A stretch of 64,000 nucleotides of DNA from Gammaproteobacteria bacterium (GTDB lineage Bacteria; Pseudomonadota; Gammaproteobacteria; Thiohalomonadales; Thiohalomonadaceae), in assembly GCA_024709225.1 (NCBI GenBank), contig JANJXC010000073.1:1-64000 (forward strand), given 5' to 3'. The notes under the pieces were generated by a model. The model was given only the letters and a program-made list of their open reading frames with translations, was not told the DNA's origin and did no database searches. Below are positions 53,565 through 62,104 of this stretch, piece after piece. Position numbers and translations under genes: made by a program. Numbering within the stretch: the stretch's first letter is position 1; each line of letters starts with the position of its first letter.

Positions 53565-54844
53565 ACGCTCAGGTTCAGCAGGCCGCTGGGGACGGGGTCG
53601 TCGTTCACGGCGCTGCGGCCGGTAACGCTGCGCAGGTGTTCCACCTCCAGCCCGGCATGCTGCAGTTGGCCGCGCAGATCCTCCAGACGTTGCTGAAGGC
53701 GCGCCGCCGTTGCCGACTGCTCCGCCCAGAAGCTCACGCCCACCTTGCCGCCGAGCAGGGTGACGATACTGTCGACGCCGCCGTGCTGCGCGCTGTCGAA
53801 GTGCAGCCGCACCGACCAGCCGGGGGCGCCATTGCCATTGCTGCCGCCGCCCTCGCGCTGGATGCGCAGGCGCATGACCTCCTGCTCGGCGCCGTGGCGC
53901 AGCGGCAGTTCCAACAGCCAGGCCGGATCGGGGCCGCTCTGCGCACTTAGCGTCTGCAACTGCTGTACCTTGACCCGTGCCAGGGCGCCTTCGATATGCT
54001 GGCTCAGCTCCAGCAACAGGTCGGGATTCAATGGGGGAACCGGCGCGGTACCGCTGCGCGGGGCCGCGGTGGCGGGCACGGCCATCTGTTCCTTCACCGC
54101 CCCGAGCAGGCGCAGCAGCCCGGCGCGAAAATCCTGTTGCAGGGCGCTGGTGTCGCCGCGCGCAAGGCGGGCCTCGAGAAACAGGCCGGACTGGCTGACG
54201 GCCTGACGCAGGCCATCGGCCGTGGTGAGCCGCTGCGGATCGGCGAGGCGGCTCAGCAGTTCCTTCGCCAGGGCCTGGAGTTGTTCCGCTGGCGGCGCTG
54301 TCGTGGTCGCAGGACCGGTATTCGGTGTGGTGGGCGGCACGGTGGTTGTGGCGGTGGGTGACCGTAATATCGGCTCGGGCAACGGCAGCTCCGGTAGGGG
54401 AATGCCGGTTGCCACCGTGGTGGCAGGTACAGTGGCTGGAGCAGCGCCTGCTGGTGTGGTCGACGGCGGGGCGGGCAGGTGCTGTATCAGGCGTGCAATC
54501 TGCTGCAGCACGGTGACCAGCGGCTGCTGCCGTGGCAGTGCACTGCGCCAGGCCTGTTGCAGCGTTGTCTCTTCCGCGGGCGTATCGAGCAGGCGCAGGA
54601 CGATACGCTCGGCCTCGACGGCCACCAGCAGCTTGACCTGCTGGCCTGTCGCCAGAGGCAGTGGGCTGCGTGCCTGCAGCGGCTTGTTCTGGCCTTCCAG
54701 TTGCAGCAGCAGGGTACCGTCCTTCTGGGCCCCCAGCACCCGGGCATCGAGGATCTGACCGTTTTGCCACTGCGGGTTGGCCGCCGCCGTGCTGTTGAGG
54801 GCGAGGGTCAGGGGGATGCCGCTGCTGGGATGGCCGATATGCAT
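53561..54844 (-). CDS. flagellar hook-length control protein FliK-like
   Basis: The 427-residue protein has a beta-rich N-terminal part (WQNGQILDARVLGAQKDGTLLLQLEG), a Pro/Thr/Ala-rich flexible middle and a C-terminal Flg_hook-type domain (WLLELPLRHGAEQEVMRLRIQ; WSVRLHFDSAQHGGVDSIVTLLGGKVGVSFWAE; LRGQLQHAGLEVEHL). It is adjacent to the FlhB-C-like gene, the known partner of FliK in switching. Since the usual place of fliK is in the fliE-K cluster before fliL, which is not here, this is either a relocated fliK or a second, FliK-like paralogue. Confidence 0.82.
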   Translation of the reverse strand: MHIGHPSSGIPLTLALNSTAAANPQWQNGQILDARVLGAQKDGTLLLQLEGQNKPLQARSPLPLATGQQVKLLVAVEAERIVLRLLDTPAEETTLQQAWRSALPRQQPLVTVLQQIARLIQHLPAPPSTTPAGAAPATVPATTVATGIPLPELPLPEPILRSPTATTTVPPTTPNTGPATTTAPPAEQLQALAKELLSRLADPQRLTTADGLRQAVSQSGLFLEARLARGDTSALQQDFRAGLLRLLGAVKEQMAVPATAAPRSGTAPVPPLNPDLLLELSQHIEGALARVKVQQLQTLSAQSGPDPAWLLELPLRHGAEQEVMRLRIQREGGGSNGNGAPGWSVRLHFDSAQHGGVDSIVTLLGGKVGVSFWAEQSATAARLQQRLEDLRGQLQHAGLEVEHLRSVTGRSAVNDDPVPSGLLNLSV

Positions 54845-54932
54845 GGGGCGACAGGACGGGGCGGGTGGCTTGGCGGTGTTGCCATGATGCAGTATAAGTC
54901 ATTGCCAACCACAACAACGGGTGCGCTCGGCC

Positions 54933-55805
54933 ATGAAGGAAACGCAGAACTGGTATGTGCGGCGCGGCAAGGAGGTCAAGGGGCCATTCCCGGCTGGCCT
55001 GGTGTCTCGCTACATCCTGCTGCAACGCATCACGGAGCGCGACGAAGTGAGTCGTGATCGTCAGGAGTGGACGCCTGTTACCGCTGTGCCCGAACTGATT
55101 CCGGATGTGGTTCGTGTTGCCCGCGCCAATCCCGATGATGAAGAGGCGCAGCAGCACCTGGCGGCGGCACGGCGCTGGGCCGATGAGCGGCGCGAGGCGA
55201 AGGGACCGCCGCCACAGGACGGCGAGCGGCGCAGCCGCGGCGGCCTGATGTTCAGTCACCCGGCACGCGATGCCGATGAGCGGCCGGCGTCCCTGATCAG
55301 CCGGCGCGATTATCTCGTCGTCGCCATGATTCTGACCGCCCTGGTGGCGATACCCTTTGTGCTGCCTTCCGGGCCCAAGCCGAGTGACCCGCAATGTGAC
55401 GCGGCCCCCAGCCCAGGCGTCAACTGGAGCAATTGCCGTCTGGAAGGCCGTCAGTATCCCAATGCCGATCTGGCTGGCGCCAACCTGCGCAACGCCAATC
55501 TGACCGGTGCCGTGCTCCGCGCCGCCAATCTGGCCGGTGCCGACCTGGCCTATGCCAATCTGACCCTCGCCAATCTGCGCGGCGCCAACCTGCGCCAGGG
55601 CAGCCTGAAGGGGGCTACGTTGCGCAACACCGACCTCAGTAACGCCAATCTGGAGGATGCCGACCTTTCCTACGCCGATCTCAGCACCGTCGATCTGGAC
55701 AGCGCCATTCTCTCCGGGGCCAGACTCGACCATGCGGTATGGGGCGGTGGTGTGGTGTGCATGCCGGGCTCTGTCGGGGAGTGCGTGCCGGCCAAGGTGC
55801 AGTAG
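54933..55805 (+). CDS. membrane-anchored pentapeptide-repeat protein with GYF-like N-terminal domain
   Basis: The function is unknown. Of 290 residues, 1-55 resemble a GYF_2/DUF4339-type fold ([31 protein letters not shown]). Residues 56-125 are charged and probably helical. One TM helix spans about 127-146. Residues 176-268 are about 18 pentapeptide repeats, A(N/D)LXX, with Leu in perfect 5-residue register (180, 185 ... 265). Cys155, Cys168, Cys276 and Cys284 flank the repeat solenoid and would be periplasmic by the positive-inside rule, so disulfide caps are possible. The gene stands alone, divergent from fliK-like. The ATG at 54933 is used; a GTG at 54921 is in frame. Confidence 0.8.
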   Translation: MKETQNWYVRRGKEVKGPFPAGLVSRYILLQRITERDEVSRDRQEWTPVTAVPELIPDVVRVARANPDDEEAQQHLAAARRWADERREAKGPPPQDGERRSRGGLMFSHPARDADERPASLISRRDYLVVAMILTALVAIPFVLPSGPKPSDPQCDAAPSPGVNWSNCRLEGRQYPNADLAGANLRNANLTGAVLRAANLAGADLAYANLTLANLRGANLRQGSLKGATLRNTDLSNANLEDADLSYADLSTVDLDSAILSGARLDHAVWGGGVVCMPGSVGECVPAKVQ

Positions 55806-55809
55806 TTTT

Positions 55810-55826
55810 CCGGCCCGGCAGGCCGG
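55810..55826 (+). terminator. possible terminator hairpin after the pentapeptide gene
   Basis: The stem CCGGCC / GGCCGG with loop CGGCA lies 5 nt after the stop, preceded by TTTT but followed only by TGTT. Weak evidence. Confidence 0.35.
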
Positions 55827-55959
55827 TGTTCCGCACCAGCGAGGGGATGGTCGGCGGACGATCATGCCAGTCGCCCTCCACCGGACAGTGATTGATTTAT
55901 GCAGCGTCAGCGGGTAAGCTTCCGCGCTGTTTTTGCACCGATTTGGGGAGATAGGGCTG

Positions 55960-56712
55960 ATGCGACGACCGCTCGTGGCCGGTAACTGGAAGATGAACGG
56001 CTCCAGGGCCAGTATCAAGGCGCTGCTGGACGGCATCAAACAGGGTATCGGCAGCGTGACCAAGGCGGAAGTCGTGGTTTGTGCCCCCTATATCTACCTG
56101 CCCGATGTGGCGACGCAGCTTGACGGCAGCCCCGTCGCCTGGGGTGCGCAGAACCTGAGCACCGAGGCCTCCGGCGCCTTTACCGGTGAGATCGCCGCCG
56201 CGATGCTGCTGGATTTCCACTGCCGCTACGTGATTGTCGGCCATTCCGAGCGCCGCTCGCTGTACGGCGAGGACGATGCGGTGGTGGCGAAGAAATTTGC
56301 CGTGGCGCGTGCCGCCGGTCTGGTGCCCATACTGTGCGTGGGCGAGACCCTGGCGGAGCGCGAGCAGGGCATCACCGAGCAGGTCGTCGCGCGCCAGTTG
56401 CAGGCGGTGATCGACCTGGAAGGTGTGGCCGCCCTGGCGGCCGGCGTGATTGCCTATGAGCCGGTATGGGCCATCGGCACCGGCAAGACCGCCAGTCCCG
56501 AGCAGGCGCAGGAGGTGCATGCCTTCATCCGTGGCAGCATCGCCGCTCATGATGCCGCCGTGGCGGGCAAGGTGCAGATTCTGTACGGCGGCAGCATGAA
56601 TGCTGCCAATGCGTCTTCGCTGCTGGCCCAGGCCGATATCGACGGCGGCCTCATCGGCGGCGCTTCGTTGAAGGCCGAAGACTTTTTGACCATTTGCCGC
56701 GCCGCCAACTAG
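55960..56712 (+). CDS. tpiA: triosephosphate isomerase
   Basis: TpiA interconverts dihydroxyacetone phosphate and glyceraldehyde 3-phosphate. The 250-residue TIM barrel has MRRPLVAGNWKMNGS (Asn/Lys active site), VIVGHSERR (His electrophile), AYEPVWAIGTGKTASPEQAQ (Glu base and loop 6) and ILYGGSMNAANASSLL. The ATG at 55960 is preceded by GGGGAG and TAGGG. secG follows 19 nt downstream, the usual tpiA-secG order. Confidence 0.97.
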   Translation: MRRPLVAGNWKMNGSRASIKALLDGIKQGIGSVTKAEVVVCAPYIYLPDVATQLDGSPVAWGAQNLSTEASGAFTGEIAAAMLLDFHCRYVIVGHSERRSLYGEDDAVVAKKFAVARAAGLVPILCVGETLAEREQGITEQVVARQLQAVIDLEGVAALAAGVIAYEPVWAIGTGKTASPEQAQEVHAFIRGSIAAHDAAVAGKVQILYGGSMNAANASSLLAQADIDGGLIGGASLKAEDFLTICRAAN

Positions 56713-56731
56713 GCCGCGCCGGATAGAGAAT

Positions 56732-57067
56732 ATGCAGACGGTTATTGTGATTGTTCATGTATTGGCGGCCATGGGTGTGGTTGGCCTGGTGTTGTTGCAG
56801 CAGGGCAAGGGTGCCGACGCCGGCGCTGCCTTCGGCAGCGGTGCATCGGCCACCATGTTCGGTGCGCGCGGTTCGGGCTCGTTCCTTACCCGCTCCACGG
56901 CCATCCTGGCCACGGTGTTCTTCCTGACCAGCCTGTCGCTGGCCTATTTTTCGGGTCGCAGTGCCGCACCGGCCAGCGTGACCGAGATCATCGCGCCGGC
57001 GACCCCGGCAGCTGCTGACGCACCTGCAGCGCAGGACAAGCCGGACCTGCCGGCACCCAAGCAGTAG
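56732..57067 (+). CDS. secG: preprotein translocase subunit SecG
   Basis: SecG is the auxiliary subunit of the SecYEG channel. The 111-residue protein has two TM helices (about 3-21 and 53-72), with the conserved loop LLQQGKGADAGAAFGSGASATMFGARGSGSFL in sections between them and an Ala/Pro-rich tail. It lies between tpiA and tRNA-Leu(GAG), the standard gammaproteobacterial arrangement leading into nuo. Confidence 0.95.
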   Translation: MQTVIVIVHVLAAMGVVGLVLLQQGKGADAGAAFGSGASATMFGARGSGSFLTRSTAILATVFFLTSLSLAYFSGRSAAPASVTEIIAPATPAAADAPAAQDKPDLPAPKQ

Positions 57068-57080
57068 CACTTCAGATTTC

Positions 57081-57165
57081 GCGGACGTGGTGGAATTGGT
57101 AGACACGCCATCTTGAGGGGGTGGTGGCGCAAGCCGTGTGGGTTCGAGTCCCACCGTCCGCACCA
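57081..57165 (+). tRNA. tRNA-Leu (anticodon GAG)
   Basis: This is an 85-nt class II tRNA with encoded CCA. Acceptor GCGGACG pairs with CGTCCGC; the D-arm is leucine-like (GGTGGAATTGGTAGACACG). The anticodon arm CCATC-TTGAGGG-GGTGG gives GAG for CUC/CUU, and the T-arm contains GGTTCGAGTCC. It is 13 nt after secG. Confidence 0.96.
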
Positions 57166-57169
57166 AACA

Positions 57170-57205
57170 AAAAACCCGGTTCGGAACTGAGCCGGGTTTT
57201 TTTTT
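57170..57205 (+). terminator. rho-independent terminator after tRNA-Leu(GAG)
   Basis: An 11-bp stem (AAACCCGGTTC / GAGCCGGGTTT, one T-G wobble) with loop GGAACT is followed by a run of T residues to 57205. It ends the tpiA-secG-tRNA unit and insulates nuo. Confidence 0.92.
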
Positions 57206-57579
57206 CGTCTCCTGCAATGCGTGCCTGCGATGACTGTGAGGCAGCGAGTGATGCGCGGTGTACCTTGTGTCGGTTCTGCTGCAGCGGCGCAAGCTGCGTG
57301 ATTTCGGCAGTACGTCTTTCGCGACGAATGATGATGCGGTGTTGTTGCACGAGTCATGCGGCCTGTCTGTCGACGGCATGATGCAAGTTGTTCCCTAAAA
57401 AATTTAATGACTGCATAACGTCATGAAACAAAAAGAGAAATGTCATAACGCAAACTTGACACTGGATCAGCCGCTGGCCTAGACTCCCTGGACTCTAATA
57501 ACCAGTAAAACAACATAATTATTCTGTCGGAATTTGCAGGGGTGTAGTGCGAATTTCGCTTCTTGGAGCGTAGGCAAGC
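57206..57579 (+). promoter_or_regulatory. 374-bp intergenic region upstream of nuoA
   Basis: This is the longest gene-free stretch in the window and should hold the complex I promoter. The best candidate is TTGACA (57456-57461), an 18-bp spacer and TAGACT (57480-57485), about 95 nt before the nuoA ATG. The flanking segment 57395-57560 is AT-rich with TAACGTCAT and TGTCATAACG elements that could be regulator half-sites. The first half (57206-57390) is GC-richer and contains only a short Cys-rich open frame without a ribosome site. No other feature is visible. Confidence 0.55.
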
Positions 57580-57936
57580 ATGCTGGAAAATTACCTGCCG
57601 ATACTCGTTTTCGTGATCGTCGGCCTGCTGTTCGGTACCTTCTTCATCGTCCTAGGTTTCATCCTCGGTCCGCGTAAGCCGGATGCGGAAAAACTCTCTG
57701 CCTATGAGTGCGGTTTCGAGGCCTTCGAAGATGCGCGCATGAAATTCGACGTGCGTTATTACCTCGTTGCCATCCTGTTCATCATCTTCGATCTGGAAAT
57801 CGCCTTCCTGTTTCCCTGGGCCGTGGCACTGCGCGAAATCGGCATGTTTGGTTTCATGGCCATGATGCTGTTCCTCGGCCTGCTGGTCATCGGTTTCATC
57901 TACGAATGGAAGAAGGGGGCCCTGCAATGGGAATAG
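57580..57936 (+). CDS. nuoA: NADH-quinone oxidoreductase subunit A
   Basis: NuoA is a small membrane subunit at the joint of the two arms of complex I. The 118-residue protein has three TM helices and the conserved loop [37 protein letters not shown] in sections, with the invariant YECG. A GGAG site (CTTGGAGCG) precedes the ATG. It overlaps nuoB by 10 nt. Confidence 0.97.
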   Translation: MLENYLPILVFVIVGLLFGTFFIVLGFILGPRKPDAEKLSAYECGFEAFEDARMKFDVRYYLVAILFIIFDLEIAFLFPWAVALREIGMFGFMAMMLFLGLLVIGFIYEWKKGALQWE

Positions 57937-58403
57937 AAGGTATTCTCGAGCAGGGCTTTGTCACCACCTCTGCCGACAAGCTGATCAACTGGGCCCGCAC
58001 CGGCTCCATGTGGCCGATGACCTTCGGCCTGGCCTGCTGCGCCGTGGAGATGATGCACGCCGGCGCCTCGCGCTATGACCTGGACCGCTTCGGCATCATC
58101 TTCCGTCCCAGTCCGCGCCAGTCCGATGTGATGATCGTCGCCGGCACCCTGTGCAACAAGATGGCGGCGCCGTTGCGCAAGGTCTATGACCAGATGCCGG
58201 AGCCGCGCTGGGTGATCTCCATGGGGTCCTGCGCCAACGGCGGCGGTTATTACCACTATTCCTACTCCGTGGTGCGCGGCTGCGACCGCATCGTGCCGGT
58301 CGACATCTACGTGCCGGGTTGCCCGCCGACGGCGGAGGCGCTGCTGTACGGTATTCTGCAGTTGCAGAACAAGATCCGGCGCACCAGCACCATAGCCCGT
58401 TAA
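57927..58403 (+). CDS. nuoB: NADH-quinone oxidoreductase subunit B (N2 cluster)
   Basis: NuoB carries the terminal [4Fe-4S] cluster N2 that hands electrons to quinone. The 158-residue protein has the ligands in [36 protein letters not shown] and [13 protein letters not shown]. The ATG at 57927 ([11 protein letters not shown]) lies inside the end of nuoA, the usual start; the frame runs further back only as overlap with nuoA. Confidence 0.97.
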   Translation: MGIEGILEQGFVTTSADKLINWARTGSMWPMTFGLACCAVEMMHAGASRYDLDRFGIIFRPSPRQSDVMIVAGTLCNKMAAPLRKVYDQMPEPRWVISMGSCANGGGYYHYSYSVVRGCDRIVPVDIYVPGCPPTAEALLYGILQLQNKIRRTSTIAR

Positions 58404-58422
58404 ACAGCGAGAGTCCTGCGGC

Positions 58423-59046
58423 ATGTCTGATTACTATCAGAATCTTTCAACGCGCGTGCAGCAAAGCTTGCCGGGCCGTATCGGCCAGTGCAGCGTGGCG
58501 CTGGGCGAGCTCACCGTCGAGGTGCCCAAGGCACACCTGCTCGAAGTTTGCCGCGTGCTGCGCGACGAGCCCGAGTTCGCCTGCGAGCAGCTCATCGACC
58601 TGTGCGGGCTGGACTATTCAGAATATGGCAACGGCAGCTGGAGCGGCCCGCGCTATGCCGTGGCCTATCACCTGCTGTCGGTGCAGAACAATCATCGCAT
58701 CCGCCTCAAGGTGTTTACCGACGGCGAGGTGCCGCTGGTGGACTCGGTGGTGTCCATCTGGAGTTCGGCCAACTGGTACGAGCGCGAGGCCTTCGACCTG
58801 TTCGGTATCGTGTTCGAGGGGCATCCGGACCTGCGCCGCATCCTCACTGACTATGGTTTCGTCGGCCATCCCTTCCGCAAGGATTTTCCCATCAGCGGCA
58901 ACGTGGAGATGCGCTACGACCCGGAGAAGGGGCGCGTGGTGTATCAGCCGGTCAGCATCGACCCGCGCAATCTGGTGCCGCGCGTCATCCGCCACGACCA
59001 CCGCTATGTGACGCCGGAAGTGCCGGCAGCGCAGGGAGACAAGTAA
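58423..59046 (+). CDS. nuoC: NADH-quinone oxidoreductase subunit C
   Basis: NuoC is the 30-kDa subunit of the peripheral arm. The 207-residue protein has the family signature [20 protein letters not shown] and [24 protein letters not shown]. nuoC and nuoD are separate genes here, unlike the fused nuoCD of E. coli. The nuoD start follows 1 nt after the stop. Confidence 0.97.
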   Translation: MSDYYQNLSTRVQQSLPGRIGQCSVALGELTVEVPKAHLLEVCRVLRDEPEFACEQLIDLCGLDYSEYGNGSWSGPRYAVAYHLLSVQNNHRIRLKVFTDGEVPLVDSVVSIWSSANWYEREAFDLFGIVFEGHPDLRRILTDYGFVGHPFRKDFPISGNVEMRYDPEKGRVVYQPVSIDPRNLVPRVIRHDHRYVTPEVPAAQGDK

Positions 59047-59047
59047 C

Positions 59048-60307
59048 GTGGCCGAGATCCGTAATTTCACCCTCAACTTCGGTCCGCAGCATCCGGCCGC
59101 GCACGGCGTGCTGCGCCTGATCCTGGAGATGGATGGCGAAGTGATCCAGCGCGCCGACCCGCACATTGGCCTGCTGCACCGTGCCACCGAGAAGCTGGCC
59201 GAGCAGCGCCATTACGTGCAGAACCTGCCCTATATGGATCGCCTCGACTACGTGTCGATGATGTCCAACGAACACGCCTACTGCCTCGCAGTGGAAAAAA
59301 TGCTCGGCATCGAGGTGCCGGAGCGTGCGCAGTACATCCGCGTGATGTTCGACGAGATCACCCGCATCCTCAATCACCTGTTGTGGATCGGCTCGCACGC
59401 CCTCGACGTGGGTGCCATGGCCATGTTCCTCTATGCCTTCCGCGAGCGTGAGGATTTGATGGACTGCTACGAGGCAGTGTCCGGCGCGCGTCTGCATGCG
59501 GCCTATTACCGTCCGGGCGGCGTCTATCGCGACCTGCCCGAGCGCATGCCGCAGTACGCCACCAGGGCCACCAAGTGGCACTCGGAGGCCTCGCTCAAGG
59601 CGTCCAACCAAAACCGTCAGGGTTCGCTGCTCGACTTCATCGAGGACTTCGCCAACCGTTTCCCCGGTTACGTCGACGAGTACGAAACCCTGCTCACCGA
59701 CAACCGCATCTGGAAGCAGCGTACCGTCGGCATCGGTGTGGTATCGCCGGAGCGGGCCCTGCAGATGGGTTTCACCGGCCCGATGCTGCGCGGTTCGGGG
59801 GTGGCCTGGGATCTGCGCAAGAAGCAGCCCTACGAGGTGTACGACAAACTGGCCTTCGACATCCCGGTGGGCAGCAACGGTGACAGCTACGACCGTTATC
59901 TGGTGCGCATCGAGGAGTTCCGCCAGTCCAACCGCATCATCAAACAGTGCGTTGACTGGTTGCGCAGGAATCCCGGCCCGGTGATGGTGGATGACCACAA
60001 GGTCGCCCCGCCGCCGCGTGCCGAAATGAAGCAGGACATGGAAGCGCTGATCCACCACTTCAAGCTGGTCTCCGAGGGCATCAGTCTGCCGGCGGGGGAG
60101 GCGTATGCGGCGGTGGAGCATCCCAAGGGCGAGTTCGGCATCTACCTGGTGTCCGACGGCGCCAACAAACCCTATCGCATGAAGATCCGCGCCCCCGGTT
60201 TCGCCCATCTGTCGGGCTTCGACGAGATGGTGCGCGGCCACATGCTGGCCGACGTGGTCACCGTGATCGGCACGCAGGACATCGTATTCGGAGAGATTGA
60301 CCGCTGA
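59048..60307 (+). CDS. nuoD: NADH-quinone oxidoreductase subunit D
   Basis: NuoD is the 49-kDa subunit forming the quinone-binding pocket with NuoB. The 419-residue protein starts at a GTG ([20 protein letters not shown]) and contains [55 protein letters not shown] and the C-terminal [12 protein letters not shown]. Its TGA overlaps the nuoE ATG. Confidence 0.97.
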   Translation: MAEIRNFTLNFGPQHPAAHGVLRLILEMDGEVIQRADPHIGLLHRATEKLAEQRHYVQNLPYMDRLDYVSMMSNEHAYCLAVEKMLGIEVPERAQYIRVMFDEITRILNHLLWIGSHALDVGAMAMFLYAFREREDLMDCYEAVSGARLHAAYYRPGGVYRDLPERMPQYATRATKWHSEASLKASNQNRQGSLLDFIEDFANRFPGYVDEYETLLTDNRIWKQRTVGIGVVSPERALQMGFTGPMLRGSGVAWDLRKKQPYEVYDKLAFDIPVGSNGDSYDRYLVRIEEFRQSNRIIKQCVDWLRRNPGPVMVDDHKVAPPPRAEMKQDMEALIHHFKLVSEGISLPAGEAYAAVEHPKGEFGIYLVSDGANKPYRMKIRAPGFAHLSGFDEMVRGHMLADVVTVIGTQDIVFGEIDR

Positions 60308-60801
60308 TGGCACAGGCAAATATCGAATTGCTGACGCCGGCCTCGCGTGCCGAGATCGACACCTGGGTCGCCAAGTATCCGCCCGAGCGCAAGCAGTCGG
60401 CGGTGATGGCGGCGCTGCGCATCGCGCAGGACCAGAACGGCGGCTGGCTCACCACCGAGCTGATGGACGCCGTGGCCGGCTATCTGGAGATGGCGCCCAT
60501 TGCCGTATACGAGGTGGCCACCTTCTATTCCATGTATCAGCTGGAACCGGTGGGCCGTCACAAGATCAACGTCTGCACCAACATCTCCTGTCTGCTGCGC
60601 GGTTCCGAGGACGTGGTGGCGCATCTGCAGCAGCGCCTTGGCATCAAGCTGGGTGAGACCACCGCCGACGGCCGCTACACGCTGAAGGAAGTGGAGTGCC
60701 TCGGCGCCTGCGTCAACGCACCGGTGGCGCAGATCGCGCGGCAGTATTACGAGCAGCTCACCCCTGAGCTCATCGACCGCATCATCGACGGCCTGGAATA
60801 A
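60307..60801 (+). CDS. nuoE: NADH-quinone oxidoreductase subunit E
   Basis: NuoE holds the [2Fe-2S] cluster N1a beside NuoF. The 164-residue thioredoxin-like protein has the four cysteine ligands in VCTNISCLLRG and VECLGACVNAPV, plus the VATFYSMYQLEPVG region. It is coupled to nuoD by TGATG. Confidence 0.97.
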   Translation: MAQANIELLTPASRAEIDTWVAKYPPERKQSAVMAALRIAQDQNGGWLTTELMDAVAGYLEMAPIAVYEVATFYSMYQLEPVGRHKINVCTNISCLLRGSEDVVAHLQQRLGIKLGETTADGRYTLKEVECLGACVNAPVAQIARQYYEQLTPELIDRIIDGLE

Positions 60802-60816
60802 GGGGGCGTACTGCAC

Positions 60817-62082
<1,266 letters not shown>

Positions 62083-62104
62083 CACCAGCATGAGCGGAAG
62101 CCCT

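Noticed and set aside
53565..56063. Long minus-strand frame continuing upstream of the FlhB-C-like gene
   Set aside because: It is low-complexity and overlaps the fliK-like and pentapeptide genes; only the part from 53564 downward matches a family.
57217..57381. 54-codon Cys-rich frame (11 Cys) in the nuoA upstream region
   Set aside because: It follows a strong terminator, has no ribosome site, and its Cys codons arise from TGC/TGT-rich DNA. It would need conservation evidence before being called.
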